The translations under genes were made by a program, and so were the position numbers. The notes beneath the pieces were generated by a model, which saw nothing but the letters and a program-made list of their open reading frames with translations, did not search any database and was not told where the DNA came from. Shown here piece after piece: positions 42,891 to 54,382 of a DNA stretch of 64,000 bases (within the stretch, counting starts at the first letter, position 1; every line of letters begins with the position of its first letter). This DNA comes from Setomelanomma holmii (Eukaryota; Ascomycota; Dothideomycetes; Pleosporales; Phaeosphaeriaceae), in the NCBI GenBank assembly GCA_010015745.1, contig ML978199.1, positions 56,150-120,149 on the forward strand. Direction: 5' to 3'.

Positions 42891-45032
42891 TCAGCTATCA
42901 GGCTTTACAGATATAGCCTCAAGACGCCCATTGCGTTCGGATCTCCTAATCATCACCCTTGACTTGTGGAAACCCGTGCTCTTGACCGAGTGTCGCACCT
43001 CCTCATCCGTGGCCATGGTGCCGTGTTGGAAAGCTGCCGCCGTATCATTCGAGTAGACCTGCGCGACCGCTTGCCATGCGTTACCAAGCAGAGACACGTC
43101 TGTCTTTGTGAAGAAGAGAACAACCGCCGTGATCAGCAGTACGAAATGCAGGGCGAGCAGCGCCGCGACAACTGTGAAGTGCATCCATATCACCGGAATG
43201 TATCGTGATTCTGTCATGGAATATGTTGCTGTTGAGTTCAGATCGTAGTTGGCGAACCAGTCATAGTACGCGTTTTGCATGACGACATGCGTTACTGCCT
43301 GAATCCCGATTGCAGGATTACTCGTTGAGCGGAGGGTGTCTTGTAAAATCCACATGTGGTTACGGTGTATTGCGTCAGCGATACCGGCCTTTGGCGTGAC
43401 CACGAACGAGTCGTTGATGTTGCCTGCGTAGTACCAAGGTTTGTTCTTGTCCAGACTGCCGTGAATGACATCCTGGTATCTCGCGTGATACTTGGTTGTT
43501 GCCCTATAGTCGTTCCAATTTGACACGGGCTCCAGCGCCAACACTCCTCTTGTCTCTTGGTCAAAGGTATAGTTGGAAGGGTACCCTATCTCTTCAAGTT
43601 CCGTAGGGCCAATACCTTGAAGTTGTAGTCGAGCCCACAATGTATCGTACTTCTGCGACGTGGAGTTCCAATATAGCTTACTGTCCGATGGAAAGGTAAA
43701 TCTGCTTCCCTTGGTTTCCACCTCGTAGACGTCGGGCTTGGGATTGAAGACGCATAGGCTGGCATCGACGGTGATGTTGGGGTTCACAAGCTTGGTCCAA
43801 GGCCCGTCAGGTGAGTCGACTTGACGGAGAGAGAGAGTAACGGTATCCTCTTTGCTTGGCACCATCTCCAACCACTCTTCATCGCGAGTCCATGCAGATG
43901 TGACATTAAAGACAACCCAAACGTTGGTCTGGTGGGTTCTCTCAACGTCGTCCGGCAGGATACCACCGGCAAGCTCGGCAAAGCCGAGTTCGAGACGACA
44001 AATGGACAGATACCAATAATTCGTCGCATGCTCGTGCCAGCTGTGTGGCATGGTGCAAGTGAATTTCGTTTTGTCTCCAAGTTGGACAATGTCCGGATGG
44101 GTGTGGTTGAAGTTGAATGTGGCACTTAGAACATCATCTGTGGCCGCCGGTATACTGAATGTAGCGTTACTGAGCGTTGGCTTGACACAAACAACCCTTT
44201 CGTCGACGACAGTCATTGGACCGGAATACGATAGGATGTTTTCTCGGAGTGTCGCATTGGAGAATGGCAGAAAGCCTCTGTATGTGAGACCAGTGTCCGT
44301 GAAATTGGCGCCATGAGACCCGTTATGTGAGTACTCGGCAAAGGTCGGCATAGATTCCTGGCTTGACCTCCAATAATCGCTTCCCGCCGTGACTATCTCC
44401 GCGCGTGATGCATCCACACCCCACAGTATATCGTCATTGTAATGGTCGAGAATGACCAGGTCGTTGTCGAAATCGGCGAGAAGTATTGTGGACATGAATT
44501 GGAGTGCTAGCGCATTGAGGATGGTGACGACGATGATAAAGGAGTATGCTAGTTGCGAGCGTTTCGTGATAGTGTGGAAGACATTCCAGATCAATGCTTG
44601 AGGTCCGGTATTGGCACAGCGAATCATCGAGAGCATTGGAAAGTCCTCATTGGAAGCTCCGACTCTCTCGAGAATAAATGCAGCCATGATAGCGGCAAAG
44701 ACACATAGCTGCGCTGCGATGGCGACACGAGCTAGCAGAGTAGCCAAGGTCACAACGCGCGCGGTCCAATTTCTGCTGACAATCTCAATCCAAAGGCGCG
44801 GTATATGCTCTGTCTCGTTCCGCCTCCATGCTACCGCCCACATGAAGGCCAGGAAAGCAATGGATATCAGAATTATGATCGTGCCAAGTATCAAGACCCA
44901 GAAATTGTACGTGCCCAGCTTTTCCCATTTCGTCCTTGGCTTCTCGGGTGGTGGTGATGGCAGCGAAGTCTCATCGTCGATCGGTTGGATAAATTGGTAT
45001 GGGATCTTTGCTGCAGATTGGGGATCGGCCAT
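42891..45032 (-). CDS. Large uncharacterised N-glycosylated membrane protein
   Basis: A single exon of 713 codons. A Pro-rich cytosolic N-terminus (about 40 residues) precedes TM1 'FWVLILGTIIILISIAFLAF', then TM helices around 'VTLATLLARVAIAAQLCVFA' and 'LAYSFIIVVTILNALALQFM'. A roughly 430-residue extracellular region follows, rich in N-x-S/T sequons (NGSHGANFTDT, SNATL, NATF, NHT, NVTS, NIT, NST, NYT, NDS). One C-terminal helix (VVAALLALHFVLLITAVVLF) and a cytosolic tail with basic residues complete it. This architecture recurs in unnamed Pezizomycotina proteins. Function unknown; cell-surface location is inferred. Confidence 0.85.
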   Translation of the reverse strand: MADPQSAAKIPYQFIQPIDDETSLPSPPPEKPRTKWEKLGTYNFWVLILGTIIILISIAFLAFMWAVAWRRNETEHIPRLWIEIVSRNWTARVVTLATLLARVAIAAQLCVFAAIMAAFILERVGASNEDFPMLSMIRCANTGPQALIWNVFHTITKRSQLAYSFIIVVTILNALALQFMSTILLADFDNDLVILDHYNDDILWGVDASRAEIVTAGSDYWRSSQESMPTFAEYSHNGSHGANFTDTGLTYRGFLPFSNATLRENILSYSGPMTVVDERVVCVKPTLSNATFSIPAATDDVLSATFNFNHTHPDIVQLGDKTKFTCTMPHSWHEHATNYWYLSICRLELGFAELAGGILPDDVERTHQTNVWVVFNVTSAWTRDEEWLEMVPSKEDTVTLSLRQVDSPDGPWTKLVNPNITVDASLCVFNPKPDVYEVETKGSRFTFPSDSKLYWNSTSQKYDTLWARLQLQGIGPTELEEIGYPSNYTFDQETRGVLALEPVSNWNDYRATTKYHARYQDVIHGSLDKNKPWYYAGNINDSFVVTPKAGIADAIHRNHMWILQDTLRSTSNPAIGIQAVTHVVMQNAYYDWFANYDLNSTATYSMTESRYIPVIWMHFTVVAALLALHFVLLITAVVLFFTKTDVSLLGNAWQAVAQVYSNDTAAAFQHGTMATDEEVRHSVKSTGFHKSRVMIRRSERNGRLEAISVKPDS

Positions 45033-45958
45033 CCTGATGGCAAGGCAGAATGAGATGCAGATTTTGGGAAGATTCCCCAGCAGAGGTGAGGATAAGCCAT
45101 CTCCTTAAGGGCCCGTTGCTAATACTAGTCGGACATTTGGGCTGGAGCGCTGCGTCAAGACAACGCCGCAAGCCTCGCTTCTGATGCAGAATGGCAAAAT
45201 TAGTCGATACAGCTCGCCCATTATGCGCCACATCATGCTTGTTCGGGCGGCCCGAAGAGATGCTTCGCAGACAAATATCGGTGGGAACAGCGCTGTACCT
45301 GTCAAGCGGAAAGGGGCCTCGGCTGTGAGGCTGCATACCTTATTTCGCTTTCTTCCAACGCCTTGAGAAGAACTTCACTGCCTATAGAATGGTCGCATGG
45401 AGGGCGCTCGTCGAAATACGAACAAGGAGCGGGCGGCGCTAAGAGTGCATCAGCCGCACCATCCTCCTAAGCGATTGCACCAATGCAGGCTGTCACCACG
45501 AGTTCACTGCAGTGTGACTTCTGCGGAGAAGGATGTGCTGATGCACGAATGGAGCCACGAATATGGTATATTTAACGACGCGTTCTAGGTCGCAGGTGGA
45601 ATGTGAGATCGGGAAGTTTGCTGTTTAGTGGCGTAAACCCATCTTTGGAAGCGAGCGCCCGGCTTGCATTAGCGCCCTCCTTTATTGATGTGATCCGTGC
45701 AGCGGGTTCTCGCTCGAACAACGACATCTTCCCTAATGCCATTTCTGCTTCGAGACGTCACGCAAGTCCTGTCAAGCTGACGGCTTGCCTTTTGTCCATC
45801 GAGGGTGACTAAGAATATCTCGAACGACAACGAGTGTTACGATTTGTGTTCAACTTTCAGGTTGAAGATATCCAGTAAACTGCGGTATTGTCCTTCCCAG
45901 CATGGTACATCTAAGGGGGCTGTCTGGTCGTGAGTTCTGGACAGCATCATGTCCTGGC
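45033..45958. other. Intergenic region, no convincing gene
   Basis: About 0.9 kb. Plus-strand frames of 60-70 codons at 45184-45812 have no domain or splice support. Confidence 0.45.
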
Positions 45959-46764
45959 CTACTTTTGTCTTACGATCAAGACTTCTGCGATCTCATCGTG
46001 CGTTCGCAGGCCTAAGCTGTTCTGAAACAGCACAGCTGGATCCTCATCAAGCCAAACCATCTCTCCTGATCCGGTGTCTTCTGGCGTCCATCTGTCGGCC
46101 CAAGTCGCGCTTACACCATTTTTCATAACAATCTTGAAGGCTAGTTGATCTCTCAGGCACAGTCTGACCTCGTGGATGTCGTTCCGTAAGGCCTCACGCC
46201 AGGTCTCCTTATATTCCTTCCCGACCCGGTTCAGCAGCGGCGAAAGCCAGTCGCCTTGCCACTCTCTCACGCAAAACTCGAAAACATGCGCAGTCGGAAT
46301 GGTCGCCATAATGGAAAGTAATGGCGTAATGTTAAAATTGTACACGGCGTACCAGCAGCAGTCGACAGGCTGGTCCAGCCTAATCCGCACATGCTGAGGA
46401 GCGGACCCTGGTTCTTCCAAGATGTTGGACAAGAAGGTATTGACGAATGTGGGCACATCCGGCAGCTCGATCGTCAAGTCCAGACGAGACATGTAGAACG
46501 GCCGAAACTCAGATCGGAGAAGCCTATTAGTTTGTGTAAGGCTCATAAAACCCCAGTAGCGATTGCATAGGCGCTGTGAATTGGAGTTGAAGCGGTAGAA
46601 GAGCTCAGTACTCTTGCTGCTTTGACCCACGGCAAGCTCGTACGTGTAGTTTCGCAGCTCTGATTGTTTGTGTTAGGACGGTGTATGATCTGCAAGCATG
46701 CAAAGAACGTGCCTGCCGGAAGGTCGAGGAAGCGAAATGGCTGCGACAACGCTGAAGCATGCAT
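45959..46764 (-). CDS. ELRN-family protein, intact, with a GC-AG intron
   Basis: Exon 1 46764-46713 (MHASALSQPFRFLDLPA) and exon 2 46659-45959 give 250 residues in frame: 'LPA|ELRNYTYELAV'. The intron has a GC donor (GCACGT), a CCTAAC branch and a CAG acceptor; using it exactly restores the family motif, and the intron position equals that of the copies at 15.7 and 39.5 kb. The second signature is 'LTQTNRLLRSEFRPFYMSRL'. The rest is mixed alpha/beta with 'ATIPTAHVFEFCVREWQGDW' and a C-terminus ending IAEVLIVRQK. No membrane helix or signal. Function unknown, F-box-like start. Confidence 0.72.
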
Positions 46765-47030
46765 TCCTAAGGAATGGTCGGGTATCGACGTGCCGGTAAT
46801 CGGACTATGTTCTTTCTGGTAAACTTTAAGTTCTGATCCAGCAAGCACGCATATGTCCTGGCTGGTTCGGTGAGCTTGCAGGCGATAAGGCGCAGTTGAG
46901 GAAGTTGGTCGCGCTGGTGCCTGCCTGATTTGAGCGATTTGCGCTAAGCAATGACGACGGATCCCAAAGAGGCTTAGCGCTTTCTTGTGAGTGAGCATAG
47001 CATAATCACCTCGCAGATCATTGTGTGCCC

Positions 47031-48256
47031 TCATGGAAGCAGTGCCTCTTGCGATCTTATAAGGGATGTTATTCGCAGTATACTATCAAGTATCAGGCCA
47101 ATATCCGAGAAGTGCGCGACCGTCGACTCGGCGTAGAGCTTTCCAATGTCTTCAACTATGTTAAGCTCGTCGAAAGGTCGAGAGCTAGCCTCCATCTGCA
47201 GCGCTAACTGCTCAGAGCTGATGTGCGATGGAGTGAGCTGGAGGTGAAACTGCTCATTCTCCCGATCGAGCTTTAGCAGACGAACAATCTCAACACCAAC
47301 GCCCGGCAAAGCAGCTTCAGTGCAAAGTGGCTCAACGTGCCCGATAACTTTGCCAGTCGTGGGGTGTGGACGATGGAATGTCTCGACGTAATCATTGAGG
47401 GTTGCAAGTGGCGTGCGGACTTTGCGCTTCTCCAGGAGCCACCACGCAAACTCCTCCCGGACCTGACGGCAGGTTTGAGTAAATCCCCAGAAAGAATGCG
47501 CAAAGTTGGTAGAGGCTGAGATGCCACGCACAGAGCGACGTGGGACCCCCTTCGGATAGTGAACCACATTCAGTGTCTTTTCTTCTTCGTTCGCCATGTA
47601 GTATTCATAGATGCGATTGCGAAGCTCTCCTGGCAGCTCTGACCACGGACTGTTCTGGACACTTACCTCCTTGGGTGGATAGTTACGCGTGTGTGTACAT
47701 GGAAGCGGAACGGCCTCGTTATCCGAATCTTCCTCGTTGGCAATATCACTCGAGCTTTGCTCATCCTCTGAAGCCCAGCCAGGCCAGCGTGTCAGTTGTA
47801 CAAGCTCAGCAAGAAGCCTTTCTTCCTTCGTGCGCTTTCGGGGTGGCTTTGACTTTGGCTTTTGAGTGACTTTTGTTACCCGCACGTCTTTGGCCGCATT
47901 CCTAGCGCGTACGCTGCGGGGTGGTTCCGAGTCATCTTCGCCGTCGGTTTCGTTAATAGCGCCCCGTGGCTTGGGAGGAGCATCGTAGTCAGCGAGATTG
48001 ACAAGCTCGGCGTCAAAGCGAGCCTTGCGTCGCTTCTCACGCTGCGACAAGTCCTTTTGCGGTTGCGAGGGCCTGGAGCGACTCGCGCGGGTGTTGTTAG
48101 ACGAGACGACACCTGCCGAGCTTTTGACATGTTGCCCGCGGGTGCGTCGAGTAAGCTTAGAAGACGTCTGGGGCTGCTGTCGACAGGCGCGCTTTGCGGG
48201 TGGACCTCGGATGCAGAGAAGTCTGCATCGGACTCATATTTGCGCTTGAAAGGCAT
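47031..48256 (-). CDS. ELRN-family protein with long basic/acidic N-terminal extension
   Basis: Exon 1 48256-48113 and exon 2 48053-47031 are joined in phase 0 (KARQ|DLSQREKRRKARF) by a 59-bp intron with CTAAC branch; 388 residues. The N-terminal 150 residues are disordered and strongly charged (KPKSKPPRKRTKEERLLAEL; SSSDIANEEDSDNE), suggesting a nuclear protein. The family core follows: 'WSELPGELRNRIYEYYMANE', 'FTQTCRQVREEFAWWLL'. A duplicated short motif 'AEL-V-x-L' occurs in the extension. The donor GTGTCG is weak; the downstream frame is also open through the intron, so the exon 1 join is likely but not certain. Confidence 0.72.
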
Positions 48257-49699
48257 GGTGACAGTGATCTAATTTAATAAGTGGTCAGAGGTAGAGATAA
48301 CAGAAGCGACGATGAAGGGTTGCGTGGGTTAAGGAGTTGAGTTGAGTATGCGGTGAGGCAAGGTAAGAAGTCGGGGTGGTACCTGGGAAAGTGCCGAAAG
48401 CCATCGTGTCTGGGGCGATAGACCTTTTCCTTGGTTCGCCCGTTGACCAACCCCTCTGCAAACGCCTGCTTTCACTCCTGTCTCGTGAAAGATGCTCCGA
48501 TATACCATTGCCCGTCATCATGGCCATAATCATGGACAATCTCGCGCCGTGCATTTGCGCAGTCATCATCCAGGCTTGCGCGCCGGCGAGTGACCCACAA
48601 AGTTCACGCGAATATGTGCCTCGCACGATACATTCCTATGTCGCAAAAAGGGAACTTCCAAGAGTAAAGCCTCTGTAGGAGGCAAAAGTATATACTGTAG
48701 AGAGATTAAGAGCTGATCGCTGGTGCGCTCCTAATTCATGCCATCCGGCTTCGGCGCCTAGCCAGGGTCGTGTCTAGCCATTGTGCTTGCGGGGTCCCTC
48801 TCTTTGCTTTGTATCAAGCTGCTTGAATGGTCTCTTCGTACAGGCAAGTCAATTGCACAGCTGTCGGTGTTGACTGCAATGAAAGGTGTTTACCCTGCTG
48901 CCCGCCTCAGGCCTGCTGTGTGGTTGGAACATGGTGTCTAGTGTACCCGATGCAAGGAGCAAGTTCTGATGAAATCACGTAATGCGTAGGAACATAGTTA
49001 AGTCTCGCTGAGGCCTCCGAAAGTATACTCAAGCTTTGTAGATAGAAGAGACATGAAGTCGTGGTGTTGTCGGTTACGACTTCCCAAGCAAACAATGACG
49101 TCATCGACCCGGCAACTGTTGTCGTGCCCGGGATACACCGTTAGCCGCCGCGTTCATCCCTGTACATATCAACATCACGGTGAGAAATCTCACATATTCG
49201 AATAGCGACGACTGCGACGTGTTTCGGTCTCGCTGTCCAACGTTGGCGTTCTTCTTCAGCTCCTCGTCGGATGTTGACTGATTACTATTCACTAGCGCCG
49301 ACCTCGGCTAGACCGCTAATTCGGGGAGCATCCGTCTCGCGGCCCCATCTCCGCAATGGTGCAATGATACAGTTCACTAAACATTCCTCGGTCTCGCGTT
49401 GCGACGTGCAGGATCAATTCAAAATGTATGGAAATTCGCCATCGCTCGCCTGAGCTGAGCTACCATTGGACGCGCGAGTGATGCAACGGGTCGGCTGAGA
49501 TTGACTTTGGAGTCACAGGTGGAAGTTACGTGCGAGAGAAATGCGCCCTATCTGTTCAAGCCCCAGGCACCATCTGCATGATTGGTAAAGCCAGTCGAAG
49601 ATCATATGTCTCTTGGCTTGCGACTAGTATCCAGCACCAGGAGTGCGGAGAAGTTTGCGTTACCGACCTTAACCCTTCGTGACAATCTTTCTCACAGCA
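48257..49699. other. Intergenic region between divergent genes, nothing recognised
   Basis: About 1.4 kb with the promoters of the ELRN-family gene and the MFS gene. Only short overlapping frames, no RNA gene or repeat seen. Confidence 0.5.
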
Positions 49700-51528
49700 A
49701 TGGAAACTTCTTCGTCTGTTACCCCCGAGACCCAGTCTTTGAGCGACATGGAGAAAGGCGAGGTTACTCAGGAGAAGAGCGATGACCTAAGACGACAAGG
49801 CACTGAAGACGTACCGTCTACACCAGTAGCCTCACACGAACACGCAGACACCCAACATGTTACACCAAATCCTGACATCAATATCACCGATTGGAATGGC
49901 CCTGACGATCTAGATAACCCACACAACTGGCCCATGGCAACTCGAGTCTACCACGCCCTCGCTCCTGCTTTGTTAGGCTTCGGAGTGTATATATCCCTAC
50001 TTCATCTATGAAAGATTCAGCTTACATAGATCTAGCACGTTTGGCACATCAGTCTACACTCCCGCTATCTCAGACATCATGCGAGATTTCGATATCTCTC
50101 GAACACTCGCACTTCTCGGTCTCACTTTCTTCACGTTCGGCCTTGGCATTGGTCCCATCGCTACTGCACCTTTGAGCGAAGGTCACGGGCGAAAGATTGT
50201 GTATCTGGTGGCGACACCCATCTATCTTCTGTTCATCCTGGGATCGGGACTTTCGAAGAGCTTTTACAGCCTGGTCATATGCAGGTTCTTCGCTGGCGTC
50301 GCAGGAAGTCCCCCACTTGCCGTGGGCGCAGGCACCAATGCGGATCTGTTTCCTCCCAGACAACGAGCTGTGGCGACGAGTATGTTTCTGGCGGCACCAT
50401 TCGCCGGCCCTGCGCTAGGGTATGTGTACATCCCAACGAAATTTGGATGTTTTTACTGACTAGATTAAGACCGGTCGTGGGAGGCTTCGCGGCGCAGTAT
50501 AAGAGCTGGCAATGGACGCAATGGTGCATGATCTTCGTTGCACTATCAGCATTCATCATCGCAGCGCCTATGAAAGAAACATACAAGCCTCAAATCTTGA
50601 AGAATCGAGCGAAGAAACACGGCATTACACCACCCGAGGATCCCGCAGCATCGAAAGTCAAAAACGCCGTCGCTCTCAAAGTTGTAAGACCGCTGCATAT
50701 GCTTTGCACCGAGGTACCCATTTAGATGACTCTGAAACACAAGTCATGTCCCACGGCTGACCATCCACAGCCCGCAGTGTTCTTCTTCTCCCTTTACAAC
50801 TCCTTCGCCTTCGGCGTCCTCTTCATCTTTTTCGCCGCATTTCCCTACGTTTTCCAACGCCCGCCATACTCCTTCACCATCTCGCAATCCGGGTTGACAT
50901 TCATCTCAATCGGTATCGGTGTGCTTCTCGGTGTCGTGACATGCATCCTAGTCGATCGCTTCTTGTACCAAAAGCAACATCGCAAAGCTGTTGCAGCAGG
51001 TGCTCAGCACGTCGCTCCGGAGCATCGGCTGTATAGTGCGATGATAGGGAGTGGTGGGATTGTCGTGGGGTTGTTTTGGTTCGGGTGGTGTGCACAGACG
51101 GGACAAAATTGGGGGCTCGTGTTGGTTGGAGCTATACCTTTTGCCTGGGGCAATATATGTCTCTTCGTAAGTCTCTGCCCATGGTGACATTCCAAACGCT
51201 GACAGATTTCATCAGACCTCAGCAGCGCTGTATCTCGTCGATGTGTACGGGCCTCTCAACGGCGCATCGGCTATAGCGGCGAATGGCTTGTCCCGGTACT
51301 CGATCAGCGCCGTCTTCCCACTGTTCACAGTGCAAAGTGAGTATTGCCCTCATTGTGCATCTGTGGAGTGCGTCGCTAACCTCGACTGCAGTGTACGAAG
51401 CTCTCGGCATAGCGTGGGCGACATCGCTTCTCGGCTTCCTGGCGCTACTCATGCTACCAATCCCGTGGGTATTTTTCAAGTGGGGCCCGAGGATCAGGGC
51501 AAAGAGTCGATACCCACAAATGGGCTGA
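49700..51528 (+). CDS. MFS drug:H+ antiporter (DHA1 family, FLU1/TPO-like)
   Basis: Six exons: 49700-49986, 50036-50419, 50470-50713, 50771-51166, 51216-51336, 51392-51528; 522 residues. A hydrophilic N-terminus ends in the subfamily hallmark 'NGPDDLDNPHNWP'. The transporter has 'TSVYTPAI', motif A (SEGHGRKIVYL), 'VICRFFAGVAGSPPLAVGAG' and motif C-like 'FAGPALGPVVGGF'. The last exons encode 'LYLVDVYGPLNGASAIAANG' and 'ALGIAWATSLLGFLALLMLP'. It probably exports azoles, polyamines or toxic metabolites at the plasma membrane. Start ATG 49700 is the first in frame. The acceptor at 50469/50470 has a nearby alternative that would add two residues. It converges with the next MFS gene. Confidence 0.88.
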
Positions 51529-51660
51529 GTCATTGTTTCCATGTCGGTAGAAGCTTCTCGCTTGACGTACAATATTCGAACATGCTGTATATATGCCATA
51601 TGCCATGCAAATGCTCCACCATCTTTTGCCGTCCTAACGCTCTTTCCACCCTTCCAGCCA

Positions 51661-53469
51661 CTACCCTAACTCCCTGACCATCCTCTCCCTCCACCCACCA
51701 CTCCACCTCCCCATCGCCGCCAACGCCGCACACCCCGTAACCACACTCCAAATGCCCAAAATCGTCATAAACCAGCCATTCCCAATCGCGCTCAAAATCG
51801 GCTCCGCAACAACCGCGCCCGTGAAACTAAAGATATTCCGCACGAAATTATTCAACGCGATGCCTGATGCAGCGCGCTTAGGCATGAACTCTGTCAACAT
51901 GGTGTTTACAAGCGCGAATATGAGCATGCTGCCGATGCCGAACAGGAAATTGGCGATCATGGGCACGGCGATGTGGATGTGGTATTGTGCGGTCCAGCCG
52001 TAGACGATGAGGGCGGAGGGCCAGAGGATAGCGGAGAGCCAGGCGTTTTCTTTCATGCGATCTTCAGGCCTGAAGACTAGCTTACCCCTGTCATCGTACC
52101 GGCCGGCTTTTCGTGCTTCGCGGTGCATGATGGCGTCGATCCACCGGCCGCCGAATAGGCTAGCAAGCAAGTAGCCAGCGGAATTGGGAATGTATAAGAG
52201 GCCGATTATCAGGGTGGGGTAGTTGTATGGTGCGGCGGAGAAGGTGGCTTGGATGCTGATGTTGAGGATGTACAAGCAGCCGAAGGTTATGCTGGCGTAG
52301 TAGACGGTAAGAGCGACAGGTGGGTAGCGGAGCCAGAGGAGGATTTTGAGGGGGTCGAGGAAGATTTGGCGCATGTGTGTTAGGAAGGATTTTGTTTTCT
52401 GGACGGTGCTGGCGCGCGTGATGGTGCGTTGAATTTCTGGTCGGGCGGCTCCTTTTTCCGGGTCGGCGGTGGGGTCTGAGGATGTATCTGTGGTGGTTTG
52501 GGTAGAGGTTCGTGGGATTCGCGGGAGGGTTTCTGGTAGAGCGAAGATGATGAAGATGAGTGTTGCGCCGCCGTATATGACGAGGAACCACTGCGTGCTT
52601 CGCCAGCTTAGACCTGATCCCAGAGCACCACCGATGATAGGTGCGAAGAGTGGTCCACAAAGTGGACCGAGATAAAAGATGCCCATAGCTCGTCCACGTT
52701 CGCGGACTTCCCAGATATCTGCAATCGTTCCCGCACCAACGGCTTGCACTGATGCCGCTGCACCGCCAGACAGAGTACGCACGACGATGAGCATTGCGAT
52801 GCTGTTCGATACAGCCGATAGAATGGCGAAGACGACGAACAGAATGAAGGATGCAATGTAAATCGTTCGTCGACCCAGGCGCTCGCTGAAACTGGACCAC
52901 CATAGTGGGAAGATGGACATGCTGAGCATATACACAGCGACACTCATGTTGGTGACAGTGTGTGTTGCATGGAATGCGACGCTAATCTCTTGCAGTACTG
53001 GCATGACAATCGCACTGCCCATTGGCGCTGCCATGGCGCAAAATGCCACGATAAAGGTGAGGAGCCATTTTGTTTTCCGGGTGTAGTGGTATGGATTTTC
53101 GACTTCGGGAATAAGAGCAAATCGCGCAAGAAGACCACGCCGTTGAGATCGTGGTGTTACAACAGCGTCTGGTATTACTGATGTTGTTCTTGCTAGAGTA
53201 ACGGGTCGTTTCGTTGCTTCTGGTGAGGCAGTGCCTTGGTCCGAGGACGAGTGGTCGGATGATGTTGAGGCGCGAGATGGGGCAATTGATATCACGTCCT
53301 CCTTTCTGTGCGCATCATGCTCTTCTGAAATGTCATCTTTCCCAGAGATGCCATCCTTGGTCGTTTCCCCAAAGTCCTTCTCTTTCGTCATGGTGTCAGG
53401 TGACGTAGTGGGATCATGATCGGCCTTCGTCGTGCCTGGTGTTTGTGGCAGCTTTCCAAGATCCTCCAT
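51661..53469 (-). CDS. MFS transporter (DHA1 family, QDR/AQR1-like)
   Basis: Intronless, 602 residues. About 130 hydrophilic Ser/Thr-rich N-terminal residues precede TM1 (WLLTFIVAFCAMAAPMGSAI), motif A (SERLGRRTIYI), 'VVRTLSGGAAASVQAVGAG' and 'FYLGPLCGPLFAPIIGGALG', which is the QDR/DTR1/AQR1-type pattern. A long loop with Asp/Thr repeats separates the two halves; the second half ends 'IWSVVTGCAALAAMGRWSGG'. It likely exports weak acids, quinidine-like drugs or metabolites. It ends 133 bp from the convergent FLU1-like gene but belongs to a different subfamily, so the pair is not a tandem duplication. Confidence 0.9.
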   Translation of the reverse strand: MEDLGKLPQTPGTTKADHDPTTSPDTMTKEKDFGETTKDGISGKDDISEEHDAHRKEDVISIAPSRASTSSDHSSSDQGTASPEATKRPVTLARTTSVIPDAVVTPRSQRRGLLARFALIPEVENPYHYTRKTKWLLTFIVAFCAMAAPMGSAIVMPVLQEISVAFHATHTVTNMSVAVYMLSMSIFPLWWSSFSERLGRRTIYIASFILFVVFAILSAVSNSIAMLIVVRTLSGGAAASVQAVGAGTIADIWEVRERGRAMGIFYLGPLCGPLFAPIIGGALGSGLSWRSTQWFLVIYGGATLIFIIFALPETLPRIPRTSTQTTTDTSSDPTADPEKGAARPEIQRTITRASTVQKTKSFLTHMRQIFLDPLKILLWLRYPPVALTVYYASITFGCLYILNISIQATFSAAPYNYPTLIIGLLYIPNSAGYLLASLFGGRWIDAIMHREARKAGRYDDRGKLVFRPEDRMKENAWLSAILWPSALIVYGWTAQYHIHIAVPMIANFLFGIGSMLIFALVNTMLTEFMPKRAASGIALNNFVRNIFSFTGAVVAEPILSAIGNGWFMTILGIWSVVTGCAALAAMGRWSGGWRERMVRELG

Positions 53470-54382
53470 CCTTCAACGCCAGCGTGAGAATTGTATGAGG
53501 GTAAGAAGTTTGGTGTTGTGTCGCGTGCATTGATTTTCCTCTCCACTTGGCTTTTCCGTTTTGTTTCCGGTGCAGTGTCTACGAATTGACAATCACACCT
53601 CGGCCGAAGCAATCTACAAGCCCAGCAGCAATCAGCGCACACTTGCACTCGTAGGCCACGCGGAGTCTGGGCAAAGAGGAGAAGGAGAATCAATGGAATA
53701 GAAAAGCCATTTTCGGGGTCGGATCATTCTATTAGCTCCGAGCCCTTGGCCCTTTCAATGGTAGCGGCAGAAGTGTTGGTAAATTTTGGAGCTCACAACG
53801 CGGAATTAATGCATTCTGCCCCGCAATCGAGGTTTAATTTCCGGCGGAGTACTTCGCCTGAGGTTGACAGAACGCATTGCGAAAAGTCTAGATCATGAGA
53901 CGAAGTTGAGATAGAAGCATCATTCGGACTTGCTGATGCTTCGAAGGCTTCTTGTCCATGGGACCCATCGCTTGTGTCGCGTGGGTGCCAAGTCGTGAAC
54001 CCTCGGATCGGGACGATATCTAACGCCATCTGCACCACCATTTTCGATCGGCGGGGTGGGAGGGTCACAATCGTCGAGGGTTGACTGAGACACATAGGAA
54101 GCATATTTCATGCTCCCTGTTTACATAGCTAATATACATGAGGCTCCCTGATACCAAAGATCCATGGTGTGGGACGGCTAGATCCCATCTGTAACCTCAT
54201 CAACCGATGTCGCACACGAAAGCTTAAGCTTAAGCTTCTCAGCCACCACACCACACCGCCAAAATTTTGTGGTCGTTCGACATCGAGCCATTGGACCACG
54301 ATAACAGCTTCTATCGCTTACTTTCTTCATCCGAGCCGTTAAAAGACTCAGCAACAGCTTCTAATCATTGCTTTGCCGCGCA
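53470..54382. other. Intergenic region between divergent genes
   Basis: About 0.9 kb containing promoters of the MFS gene and the methyltransferase gene. Apart from the AAGCTT repeat listed separately, nothing was recognised. Confidence 0.5.
54220..54237. repeat. Three tandem AAGCTT hexamers
   Basis: Three perfect copies, about 145 bp upstream of the methyltransferase start. Palindromic simple repeat of no known role. Confidence 0.7.
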
